Assembly: GCF_030159595.1 (NCBI RefSeq)
Contig: NZ_BSKJ01000009.1
Location: forward strand, 124,001 to 188,000
Source: Pseudomonas putida
GTDB taxonomy: Bacteria > Pseudomonadota > Gammaproteobacteria > Pseudomonadales > Pseudomonadaceae
Length of the DNA: 64,000 nucleotides
Direction: 5' to 3'
The notes beneath the pieces were generated by a model. That model saw nothing but the letters and a program-made list of their open reading frames with translations. It did no database searches and was not told the origin of the DNA. How positions within the stretch are numbered: the first letter of the stretch is position 1; each line of letters opens with the position of its first letter. Below are positions 7,374 to 17,501 of this stretch, piece by piece. The position numbers were made by a program, and so were the translations under genes.

Positions 7374-9983
7374 TCAGCGCTTGTCTTCAACCTTCCACGC
7401 ATTCCCGTCGTAGAACGCCTTCCAACCAGTCGGCTTGCCGTCAACCTCGGACTGCACATACTGCTCCTTGGTCTTGCGGCTGTAACGGATTACCGCCGGC
7501 CGGCCTTCCGGGTCTTTCTGCGGCGCTTCGCACAGGAAGTGATACTTCGGGTCGATCTCATGCTTGTGCGGCACGATTTCCAGCACCAACGGCGCACGGG
7601 TTTCGCGATTTTTCGGGAACTGACTGGCAGCCAGGAACAACCCCGAAGCGCCGTCACGCAGTACATAAGTGTCGTCGACCTTCTCGCACTTGAGCTCTGG
7701 CATGTCCACCTTGTCCATCTTCGGTGGCGCCGCCTCGCCACTCTTGAGCAGCTTGCGGGTGTTCTTGCACGTTGCGTTGGTGCAACCGAAGAACTTGCCG
7801 AAACGGCCGGTCTTCAACTGCATCTCGCTGCCGCACTTGTCGCACTCCAGGCTCGGCCCTTCGTAACCCTTGATGCGGTAGCTGCCCTCCTCGATCTCGT
7901 AGCCAACGCAATCGGGGTTGTTACCGCAGATGTGCAGCTTGTGCTTCTCATCCAGCAGGTAGGCGTCCATCGCCGTGGCACAGATCGGGCAGCGGTGTTT
8001 ACCCAGCAGCACGCGGGATTCCGATTCACCCTCGTCATCAGCGGCAATCTCGTCACCCGGCACCAGGTTGACGGTGGCCTTGCAGCGCTCTTTTGGCGGC
8101 AGGCTGTAACCCGAGCAACCCAGGAAAACACCCGTGGAAGCGGTGCGGATCATCATCGGCCGGCCACATTCCTTGCACGGAATGTTGGTCATGGTCGGCT
8201 GGTTGGCGCGCATGCCGTCTTCGCTGGACTCGGCAGTCTGCAGCTTCTTGCTGAAGTCGCCGTAGAACTCGTCGAGCACGTTCTTCCAGTCACGCTCGCC
8301 CTGAGCTACGTCGTCGAGGTTCTCTTCCATGTCGGCGGTAAAGCCGTAGTCCATCAGGTTGGAGAAGCTTTCCGACAGGCGCTCGGTAACGATGTCGCCC
8401 ATCTTCTCGGAATAGAAGCGGCGGTTATGCAAGGTCACATAACCACGGTCCTGGATGGTCGAGATGATCGCCGCATAGGTCGACGGGCGACCAATGCCGC
8501 GCTTTTCCATTTCCTTGACCAGGCTGGCTTCGGTGAAGCGCGCCGGTGGCTTGGTGAAGTGCTGGCTCGGGTCGATCTGGATCAGCTTCAGCGCTTCGCC
8601 CTGGACCATTTCCGGCAGTACATCGTCTTCGCCCGGCTTGCTCTGTTGCGGCAGTACGCGGGTATAACCGTCGAACTTGAGGATACGGCCTTTGGCACGC
8701 AGCTCGAAGTCGCCTGCAGCCACGGTGACGCTGGTGGACAGGTACTGCGCCGGCGGCATCTGGCAGGCCAGGAACTGGCGCCAGATCAGCTCGTACAGGC
8801 GCTCGGCGTCACGCTCCATACCGCTGAGCTTGGTCGGGTGGGTATTCACGTCGGAAGGACGAATCGCTTCGTGCGCTTCCTGGGCGCCTTCCTTGCTGCC
8901 GTACACCAGCGGCGCATCCGGCAGGTACTGCTTGCCGAACTCGCGCTCGATGTAGCTGCGCGCCATGTCCAGGGCGTCGGCCGACAGGTTGGTCGAGTCG
9001 GTACGCATGTAGGTGATGTAGCCGGCTTCGTACAAGCGCTGGGCCATCATCATGGTTTTCTTCACCCCGAAGCCCAGGCGGTTACTGGCCGCCTGCTGCA
9101 GGGTGGAGGTAATGAACGGTGCCGACGGTTTGCTGCTGGTCGGGCGGTCTTCGCGTTTGACCACGCTGTAGCTGGAAGCTTTGAGCTTCTCCAGCGCAGC
9201 CATCGCCTGGGCCTCGTTCAGCGGCTTGAAGGCCTCGCCCTTCTCACGCGCCACCTCGAAACGCACCTTGGCGTTCTTGGCGGTACCGAGGTCGGCGTGG
9301 ATCTCCCAGTATTCTTCCGGGATGAATGCCCGGATTTCGCGCTCGCGCTCCACCACCAGCTTTACCGCCACCGACTGAACACGGCCGGCAGACAGGCCAC
9401 GCGCAATCTTGGCCCACAGCAGCGGCGAAACCATGTAGCCCACCACACGGTCGAGGAAACGTCGCGCCTGCTGGGCGTTTACCCGGTCGATATCCAGCTC
9501 GCCCGGCTGCGAGAAGGCCTCCTGGATGGCCTTCTTGGTAATTTCGTTGAACACCACGCGCTTGTAGCGGGTGTCGTCACCACCGATGGCTTCGCGCAGG
9601 TGCCAGGCAATGGCTTCCCCTTCGCGGTCCAAGTCGGTTGCGAGGTAGATGGTGTCGGCATCCTTGGCCAGGCGGCGCAGCTCTTCGATCACCTTTTCCT
9701 TGCCAGGCAGGATCTCGTACTTGGCCTTCCAGCCGTGATCCGGGTCGACGCCCATGCGTGCCACCAGTTGGCGGCGAGCCTTTTCTTTCGGCGAAAGGGC
9801 AGGTGCCTCACCCGCGGCCTTGCCACGCTTGGCGGCCGGCTCTTTGCTTGCGCTGGCCGAACCGCTGGTGGGGAGGTCTCGGATATGGCCGATACTCGAC
9901 TTCACCACGTACTGGTTGCCCAGGTACTTGTTGATGGTCTTGGCCTTGGCCGGGGATTCCACAATGACCAGCGATTTGCCCAT
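7374..9983 (-). CDS. topA: DNA topoisomerase I
   Basis: An 869-residue type IA topoisomerase that relaxes negative supercoils. The Toprim domain has E9 (IVESPAKAKT) and the acidic triad in TDLDREGE (D117, D119, E121). The catalytic tyrosine is Y325 in YITYMRTDST. Three C4-type zinc fingers follow near residues 600-760 (CKECGRPM, CPICATAM, CDKCGSEM), then a C-terminal tail. The length and domain order match E. coli TopA. An Ala/Lys-rich insert around residues 40-70 interrupts the Toprim region, as is common in Pseudomonas. Confidence 0.97.
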   Translation of the reverse strand: MGKSLVIVESPAKAKTINKYLGNQYVVKSSIGHIRDLPTSGSASASKEPAAKRGKAAGEAPALSPKEKARRQLVARMGVDPDHGWKAKYEILPGKEKVIEELRRLAKDADTIYLATDLDREGEAIAWHLREAIGGDDTRYKRVVFNEITKKAIQEAFSQPGELDIDRVNAQQARRFLDRVVGYMVSPLLWAKIARGLSAGRVQSVAVKLVVEREREIRAFIPEEYWEIHADLGTAKNAKVRFEVAREKGEAFKPLNEAQAMAALEKLKASSYSVVKREDRPTSSKPSAPFITSTLQQAASNRLGFGVKKTMMMAQRLYEAGYITYMRTDSTNLSADALDMARSYIEREFGKQYLPDAPLVYGSKEGAQEAHEAIRPSDVNTHPTKLSGMERDAERLYELIWRQFLACQMPPAQYLSTSVTVAAGDFELRAKGRILKFDGYTRVLPQQSKPGEDDVLPEMVQGEALKLIQIDPSQHFTKPPARFTEASLVKEMEKRGIGRPSTYAAIISTIQDRGYVTLHNRRFYSEKMGDIVTERLSESFSNLMDYGFTADMEENLDDVAQGERDWKNVLDEFYGDFSKKLQTAESSEDGMRANQPTMTNIPCKECGRPMMIRTASTGVFLGCSGYSLPPKERCKATVNLVPGDEIAADDEGESESRVLLGKHRCPICATAMDAYLLDEKHKLHICGNNPDCVGYEIEEGSYRIKGYEGPSLECDKCGSEMQLKTGRFGKFFGCTNATCKNTRKLLKSGEAAPPKMDKVDMPELKCEKVDDTYVLRDGASGLFLAASQFPKNRETRAPLVLEIVPHKHEIDPKYHFLCEAPQKDPEGRPAVIRYSRKTKEQYVQSEVDGKPTGWKAFYDGNAWKVEDKR

Positions 9984-10083
9984 GGATCGGAGTATTCCTG
10001 AATCTGAAGATAAAAAACGCGTCAGGTGCCAGACGCGGCACCGCTATATATAGTGGCAAAAGTGTGAGGTCAAGTTCGAACGA

Positions 10084-10335
10084 TCACGCGGGCGACTTGC
10101 CCAGCAACCCAGGCAGCCCCTCTTCGGCCTTGACCAAAGCAAAGCGTGGCACTTGCTCGCCGTCAACCTCGACAGACTCCTGGAACATCGAAAGAGGCCG
10201 CACCCAGAAGCTGTAATCACCATACAGGCACTGGTAGAACACCATCCACTCTTCGCTCTCGGAGTGCCGCGCAACGCTGAAGACACGGTACTCAGGCCCT
10301 TTGTAATGCCGGTATACGCCTGGTTGTATCTGCAT
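10084..10335 (-). CDS. DUF1653 protein
   Basis: An 83-residue protein of the DUF1653 family, recognised by PGVYRHYKGPEYRVFSVARHSE and the later MVFYQCLYGDYSFWVRPLSMF. It is a small beta-barrel-like domain of unknown role. The start MQIQPGVYRH follows a GAGGGTGGG ribosome site. It stands alone between topA and fadA, separated from fadA by a strong terminator. Confidence 0.85.
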   Translation of the reverse strand: MQIQPGVYRHYKGPEYRVFSVARHSESEEWMVFYQCLYGDYSFWVRPLSMFQESVEVDGEQVPRFALVKAEEGLPGLLGKSPA

Positions 10336-10362
10336 GTTGCCCACCCTCTTGAATAAAACCTG

Positions 10363-10392
10363 AAAAACAAAAACCGGGGCACAAGGCCCCGG
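10363..10392 (-). terminator. Intrinsic terminator of fadBA
   Basis: On the minus strand CCGGGGC and GCCCCGG form a 7-bp stem around a 5-nt loop, followed by a T-rich tail (the A run at 10363-10373 on the plus strand). It lies just past the fadA stop. Confidence 0.85.
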
Positions 10393-10411
10393 CTGCTGTC
10401 CCGCTACGCGA

Positions 10412-11587
10412 TCAGACGCGTTCGAAGACAGTCGTGATACCTTGGCCGAGGCCGACGCACATGGTCGCCACCCCCAGGGTACCGCCATTCTGCTTCATGA
10501 CGTTGAGCAGGGTGCCGGAAATACGTGCCCCGGAGCAACCGAACGGGTGGCCCAAGGCAATGGCGCCGCCGTGCAGGTTAACCTTCTCATCCATCTTGTC
10601 GAGCACTTTCAAATCTTTAAGCACTGGCAAGGCCTGCGCAGCAAAGGCTTCATTGAGCTCGATGAAGTCGATGTCGGCCATGGTCAGACCGGCACGCTTG
10701 AGGGCTTTCTGGGTCGACGGCACCGGACCATAGCCCATGATCGCCGGGTCGACACCGGCCACCGCCATCGAGCGGATCACCGCCAATGGCTGGATACCCA
10801 GGTCCATGGCGCGCTGGCCGGACATGACGATCATGCACGAAGCGCCATCGGTAATCTGCGACGAGGTACCGGCCGTGACCGTACCGCCTTTCGGATTGAA
10901 CGCTGGCTTCAGCGACGCCAGGCCTTCGAGGGTGGTTTCCGGGCGAATGGTTTCGTCGAAATCGAACACCTTCAGGAAGCCGTTCTCGTCATAGCCCTGC
11001 ATCGGGATGATCTCGTCCTTGAACTTGCCTTCGACCGTGGCCTTGTGAGCCAACTGGTGCGAACGCAGGCCGAACAGGTCCTGCTGCTCACGGGTGATGC
11101 CGTGCATCTTGCCGAGCATTTCCGCAGTCAGGCCCATCATCCCGGAAGCCTTGGCGGCATGCAAGGACAGGTGCGGGTTAGGGTCGACGCCGTGCATCAT
11201 GCTGACGTGACCCATGTGCTCCACACCGCCGACCACGAACACATCACCGTTGCCGGTCATGATCGCCTGGGCGGCAGTGTGCAGCGCGCTCATCGACGAG
11301 CCACACAGGCGGCTGACAGTCTGTGCCGCAGAAGTGTGCGGGATCGGGGTCATCAGCGAGGCCATGCGGGCGATGTTCCAGCCCTGCTCCAGGGTCTGGT
11401 TGACGCAGCCCCAGATCACGTCCTCGACTTCTTTCGGGTCGACCTTGCTGTTGCGTTCCAGCAGCTTGCTGATCAGGTGCGCCGACATGTCTTCGGCGCG
11501 GGTATTGCGGTGCATGCCACCCTTGGAGCGGCCCATTGGTGTGCGACCGAAGTCGACAATCACCACGTCTCTTGGATTCAGGCTCAT
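10412..11587 (-). CDS. fadA: 3-ketoacyl-CoA thiolase FadA
   Basis: Beta subunit of the fatty-acid beta-oxidation complex; it cleaves 3-ketoacyl-CoA to acetyl-CoA and a shortened acyl-CoA. The 391 residues are the usual length. The nucleophile C95 lies in SRLCGSSM, with the catalytic His in GHPFGCSGAR and the second Cys in TMCVGLGQG. It is the second gene of the fadBA operon, 31 bp after fadB. Confidence 0.97.
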   Translation of the reverse strand: MSLNPRDVVIVDFGRTPMGRSKGGMHRNTRAEDMSAHLISKLLERNSKVDPKEVEDVIWGCVNQTLEQGWNIARMASLMTPIPHTSAAQTVSRLCGSSMSALHTAAQAIMTGNGDVFVVGGVEHMGHVSMMHGVDPNPHLSLHAAKASGMMGLTAEMLGKMHGITREQQDLFGLRSHQLAHKATVEGKFKDEIIPMQGYDENGFLKVFDFDETIRPETTLEGLASLKPAFNPKGGTVTAGTSSQITDGASCMIVMSGQRAMDLGIQPLAVIRSMAVAGVDPAIMGYGPVPSTQKALKRAGLTMADIDFIELNEAFAAQALPVLKDLKVLDKMDEKVNLHGGAIALGHPFGCSGARISGTLLNVMKQNGGTLGVATMCVGLGQGITTVFERV

Positions 11588-11618
11588 ATCAAATCTCTCG
11601 CTCTAGCTCGTTGACCGC

Positions 11619-13766
<2,148 letters not shown>

Positions 13767-13896
13767 CAACTGATCTCCACGATATGGAAGCTGAACTGTA
13801 CACGCCGATCGCTGCAGCAGAAGCAGGCCTTGCTGCCCTGCCCCAGGCACACCCGTCAGCGCGCGAGTCGGAAGTATGGCTTGGCGTCATGACATA

Positions 13897-13923
13897 CAAA
13901 CGCTCAATTCATACGCCCGTTTG
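13897..13923. promoter_or_regulatory. PsrA-like double site upstream of fadBA
   Basis: Read on the minus strand, CAAACGGGCGTATG is followed, sharing one G, by GAATTGAGCGTTTG. This has the same 27-bp architecture as the operator at psrA and matches it at 18 of 27 positions by hand alignment. The outer half-sites CAAAC and GTTTG are perfect; the inner ones are degenerate. fadBA is an established PsrA target in Pseudomonas. Confidence 0.65.
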
Positions 13924-14102
13924 ATTTGGGTGTGCACACATTCTCCGAAAAGATCGACGTTGTCAAATGCTCACGAGCACGGCGAAAACGCGACTTTCCA
14001 GTCATTTTGTATCGTCCGGGTACAAAACATGATGACAGTGATCGCCGCCCATTCATGTCAGCGATTGACTACCCGCGATGAAATAATGCTGCGACTTTTG
14101 GC

Positions 14103-14245
14103 TTGCGCGGTAACCCAAGGCGACTACACTGGCACTTGCTTGAGTGAATACCCGGCCTGCCTGGCCTTTTCTGCGCAGCAGAACGCAAAGCGGCGACTTG
14201 GCACCCCACCCCTTCAGGGTTCTGCCAAGCCGCCGCTTTGTCGTT
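14103..14245 (+). ncRNA. Possible small RNA or free-standing hairpin upstream of fadBA
   Basis: The gap 13767-14296 has no convincing protein gene. Within it, a candidate promoter TTGCGC (14103-14108) with a 16-bp spacer and TACACT (14125-14130) would start a transcript of about 105 nt. That transcript ends in a long hairpin: CAAAGCGGCG...CGCCGCTTTG (14186-14240), extended by CTTGGCA/TGCCAAG. The hairpin has only a short T stretch on either strand. It may instead simply terminate the leftward gene at 14297. Confidence 0.35.
14186..14240. terminator. Strong bidirectional hairpin
   Basis: AAAGCGGCG-A-CTTGGCA pairs with TGCCAAG-C-CGCCGCTTT with a single mismatch around a loop of about 19 nt. 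A-rich and T-rich ends on the stem make it plausible as a terminator in both directions, serving the leftward gene at 14297-14734. Confidence 0.6.
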
Positions 14246-14296
14246 CAATGCCATTACAACCGTCACGCAACCCACGGGCGTGTGCCTGGGCAGATT

Positions 14297-14734
14297 TCAG
14301 GCCAGGGTTTCGAGGACGAAGGCAACATCCTGCAACACAGCCGCATCGCCCCGCTCAGTCCAGTACAGCGCGATCATCCGAGCATCGGCCTCGACCTTGT
14401 AGACGCTCACCGGCAAGCGCGCCAGGGCATCCATGAAGCGTGGATCTTCACAGGGCTCACGCCACTGGTTCCACCACACCCCCGGGCTGACCTGCCAGAA
14501 GCTGAAGCTGTCCACATGCCCACGCCGCCGGGCGCGGTGGTACTGCGGGCAAGGGCTTGGGGGCTCCTTTTCCAGCCAGTGCGGCCATTGCTGCGGCGCC
14601 AGCTGCATGGCCAGGCCCATGCGCCGCGCCTCCAGGCGCAGCTTCATCTGCTCGCTCTGTTTGCGCGAGCTGCGCAGCCAGGAAAGCGGGCTGAGAATCA
14701 GCGCAAGGATTGACACCACCAGCAATACCGTCAT
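14297..14734 (-). CDS. Membrane-anchored hypothetical protein
   Basis: A 145-residue protein. One N-terminal transmembrane segment (residues about 2-20, TVLLVVSILALILSPLSWL) is followed by a basic juxtamembrane stretch and a soluble domain rich in Trp and Arg (WPHWLEKEPPSPCPQYHRAR). Typical of a small inner-membrane protein conserved in Pseudomonas near uspA and uup. I do not recognise a functional family. The Met nine codons further upstream is an alternative start; the chosen one has a GGGAA at usable distance. Confidence 0.7.
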   Translation of the reverse strand: MTVLLVVSILALILSPLSWLRSSRKQSEQMKLRLEARRMGLAMQLAPQQWPHWLEKEPPSPCPQYHRARRRGHVDSFSFWQVSPGVWWNQWREPCEDPRFMDALARLPVSVYKVEADARMIALYWTERGDAAVLQDVAFVLETLA

Positions 14735-14844
14735 ATCAGTAGTTCCCATAAAGCGTTGCAAATGAGCTGGTTAGCCATTTTTCACGGTAGACCCGCCCGA
14801 AAGCGACCATACTTCTTCTATCGCGATTGTCAGGAGTACCGCTC

Positions 14845-15288
14845 ATGCAATACGAACATTTGTTGGTCGCCGTCGACCTGACCGAAGAATGCGACCCGGT
14901 GATCAAGCGTGCCATGAAGCTCGCCGAACCGTCAGGCGCCAAGGTATCCCTGGTGCACATCGTCGAGCCGATGGCCATGGCATTTGGCGGTGATGTGCCG
15001 ATGGACCTGTCGCAACTGCAACAGCAACAGTTCGACCAGGCCAAGGAGCGCATGGACCGGCTGTTCAACAAGTACCCGGACATCAATCGCGGCGACTCGC
15101 ACCTGACCTACGGCCAACCGCGCCAGGAAATCCACCAGCTGGCCAAGGACCAGAAGTGCGACCTGATCGTGGTCGGCAGCCATGGCCGCCATGGCCTGGC
15201 GTTGCTGCTGGGCTCCACGGCCAATGACGTGCTGCATGGTGCGCCGTGTGATGTGCTGGCAGTGCGGTTGCAGAAGAAGGAAGGATGA
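14845..15288 (+). CDS. Universal stress protein (UspA family)
   Basis: A 147-residue single-domain Usp protein. MQYEHLLVAVDLTEE gives the first strand and conserved Asp. The ATP-binding signature G-2x-G-9x-G-S/T appears as GSHGRHGLALLLGST. An AGGAG ribosome site precedes the ATG at 14845. UspA-type proteins respond to starvation or respiratory stress, but no partner is visible. It ends at a REP element. Confidence 0.92.
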   Translation: MQYEHLLVAVDLTEECDPVIKRAMKLAEPSGAKVSLVHIVEPMAMAFGGDVPMDLSQLQQQQFDQAKERMDRLFNKYPDINRGDSHLTYGQPRQEIHQLAKDQKCDLIVVGSHGRHGLALLLGSTANDVLHGAPCDVLAVRLQKKEG

Positions 15289-15299
15289 TTTGACCAGTC

Positions 15300-15335
15300 C
15301 CGGCCCTATCGCCGGCAAGCCAGCGATAGGGCCGG
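15300..15335. repeat. REP palindrome
   Basis: CCGGCCCTATCGC and GCGATAGGGCCGG form a 13-bp perfect stem around a 10-nt loop, between the convergent usp and uup genes. A close relative is at 58668-58703. Confidence 0.75.
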
Positions 15336-15351
15336 AACAGGCCAGCTCCGA

Positions 15352-17280
15352 TCAGCCTTCCAGCTCTGCCCAGCGCTCTACCAGCGCATCAAGCTCACCC
15401 TGCAGCTTCTCGATCTTGGCCAGCACTGCGGATGTTTCAGCAATCGACCGCTGGTAGAAGCCCGCCGCATTCACCTCTTCCTGTGCCTCAGCCATACGCT
15501 GTTCAACTTCGTCGATCTGCCCTGGCAGCATCTCAAGCTCGCGCTGCAGCTTGTAGCTGAGCTTCTTCTTCGGCGCTTCTTCCACCACCGGCGCAGCCAC
15601 TGGCGCAGGCTTGGCCTCGACCTTCTCCACCACCGCGCTGTTGAGCGCCGACTTGCCGCCCTTGCTTTCGGTGACACCCAGCAGCTTCGGCGAGCCGCCC
15701 TGGCGGATCCAGTCCTCGTAGCCACCCACATACTCACGCACCTTGCCCTCGCCTTCGAACACCAGGGTGCTGGTGACGACGTTGTCGAGGAAGGCCCGGT
15801 CGTGGCTGACCATCAGCACGGTGCCCTTGTAGTTGGACAGTACCTCCTCGAGCAGCTCGAGGGTTTCCACATCCAGGTCGTTGGTCGGCTCGTCGAGCAC
15901 CAGCAGGTTGGCCGGTTTGCTGAACAGCTTGGCCAGCAGCAGGCGCGCACGCTCGCCACCCGACAGCGCCTTGACCGGCGTGCGCGCACGCTGGGGGCTG
16001 AACAGGAAGTCGCCCAGGTAGCTCAGCACATGGCGGTTCTGACCGTCGATCTCGATGAAGTCACGACCTTCGGCCAAGTTGTCGATTACGGTTTTTTCCA
16101 GCTCGAGCTGGTGACGCATCTGGTCGAAGTAGGCCACTTCCAGCTTGGTGCCGCGCTCGACCTTGCCCGAAGTCGGCTCCAGGTCGCCGAGCATCAACTT
16201 GAGCAAAGTGGTCTTGCCGGTACCGTTGGCGCCCAGCAGGCCGATACGGTCCTCGCGCTGCAGGACCATGGAGAAATCCTTGACCAGCATCGGTCCGTCA
16301 GCGTGATGGAAGCTGACGTTTTCCAGCACCATCACCTGTTTGCCGGACTTTTCCGCCGACTCGATCTGGATGTTGGCCTTACCCTGGCGTTCGCGGCGCT
16401 CGCCACGTTCCACGCGCAAGGCTTTCAGCGCACGTACGCGGCCTTCGTTACGCGTGCGGCGGGCTTTGATGCCTTGGCGAATCCACACTTCTTCCTGGGC
16501 CAGCCGCTTGTCGAACAAGGCGTTGGCGGTTTCTTCGGCGGCCAGTGCGGCCTCCTTGTGCACCAGGAAGCTGGCGTAGTCGCCGTTCCAGTCGATCAGA
16601 CCGCCGCGGTCCAGTTCCAGGATGCGGGTGGCCAGGTTCTGCAGGAAGGAACGGTCGTGGGTGATGAACAGCACAGCGCCGTTGAAACCGCGCAGGGCCT
16701 CTTCCAGCCAGGCGATGGCACCGATATCCAGGTGGTTGGTCGGTTCGTCGAGCAGCAGCAGGTCGGGCTCGGACACCAGCGCCTGGGCCAGCAGTACACG
16801 GCGACGCCAGCCACCAGACAGTTCGGCCAGGGTCTTGTCGGCCGGCAACTGCAAGCGGCTCAGGGTGCTCTCTACCACTTGCTGCAGGCGCCAGCCATCA
16901 CGCACTTCCAGCTCGTGCTGGACGTGCATGAGTTTTTCCAGGTCTTCGTCGCCCTGGATATTCATGCTCAGGTGATGGAACTGCGCCAGCAACTCGCCTA
17001 CGCCGTCCAGGCCAGCGGCCACCACATCGAACACCGTGCGCTCGTCGGCCACCGGCAGTTCTTGCGGCAGCTCGCCGATCTTCAGGCCCGGGGCACGCCA
17101 GACTTCGCCGTCGTCGCCCTTCTGCTCGCCCTTGACCAGGCGCAGCATGCTTGACTTGCCGGTGCCGTTGCGGCCGATGATGCACACCCGCTCACCACGA
17201 GCGATCTGCCAGGACACTTTGTCCAGCAGCGGCATGGCGCCGAATGCGAGGGACACATCGCTGAATTTGAGCAGGGTCAT
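15352..17280 (-). CDS. uup: ABC-F ATPase Uup
   Basis: A 642-residue cytoplasmic ABC-F protein with two ATP-binding cassettes: Walker A GRNGTGKS and GANGTGKT, signatures LSGGWRRR and LSGGERAR, and LDEPTNHLD / LDEPTNDLD. A charged linker of about 80 residues lies between them (KARRTRNEGRVRALKALRVERGERR), and a C-terminal coiled coil typical of Uup follows an Ala/Pro-rich hinge. Family members act on ribosomes, and Uup also affects precise transposon excision. No membrane segments are present. Start MTLLKFSDVS follows GGAGACC. Confidence 0.92.
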   Translation of the reverse strand: MTLLKFSDVSLAFGAMPLLDKVSWQIARGERVCIIGRNGTGKSSMLRLVKGEQKGDDGEVWRAPGLKIGELPQELPVADERTVFDVVAAGLDGVGELLAQFHHLSMNIQGDEDLEKLMHVQHELEVRDGWRLQQVVESTLSRLQLPADKTLAELSGGWRRRVLLAQALVSEPDLLLLDEPTNHLDIGAIAWLEEALRGFNGAVLFITHDRSFLQNLATRILELDRGGLIDWNGDYASFLVHKEAALAAEETANALFDKRLAQEEVWIRQGIKARRTRNEGRVRALKALRVERGERRERQGKANIQIESAEKSGKQVMVLENVSFHHADGPMLVKDFSMVLQREDRIGLLGANGTGKTTLLKLMLGDLEPTSGKVERGTKLEVAYFDQMRHQLELEKTVIDNLAEGRDFIEIDGQNRHVLSYLGDFLFSPQRARTPVKALSGGERARLLLAKLFSKPANLLVLDEPTNDLDVETLELLEEVLSNYKGTVLMVSHDRAFLDNVVTSTLVFEGEGKVREYVGGYEDWIRQGGSPKLLGVTESKGGKSALNSAVVEKVEAKPAPVAAPVVEEAPKKKLSYKLQRELEMLPGQIDEVEQRMAEAQEEVNAAGFYQRSIAETSAVLAKIEKLQGELDALVERWAELEG

Positions 17281-17501
17281 GTTGGTCTCCATAAATCGGG
17301 CGCGCATTCTACCCGACTTGGCCCTCGACAGCATCCGCCAAGCCAACCGGCGAGTACCTGGCGACATCTGGTCGAACTTAATATCCCGATACAAGCACAG
17401 TGCTTTCACCCGCCGCCGGCAAACGGCTAAGCTAAGGCAATTGCTTCCAACAGTGCTGGCTCTGCCGTCACTTCCCCATGGTTCAACTGCCCGGACGTAT
17501 C

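Noticed and set aside
7335..10001. 888-codon open frame opposite topA
   Set aside because: It mirrors topA over its whole length; high-GC third-codon bias opens the antisense frame, and its translation shows no domain.
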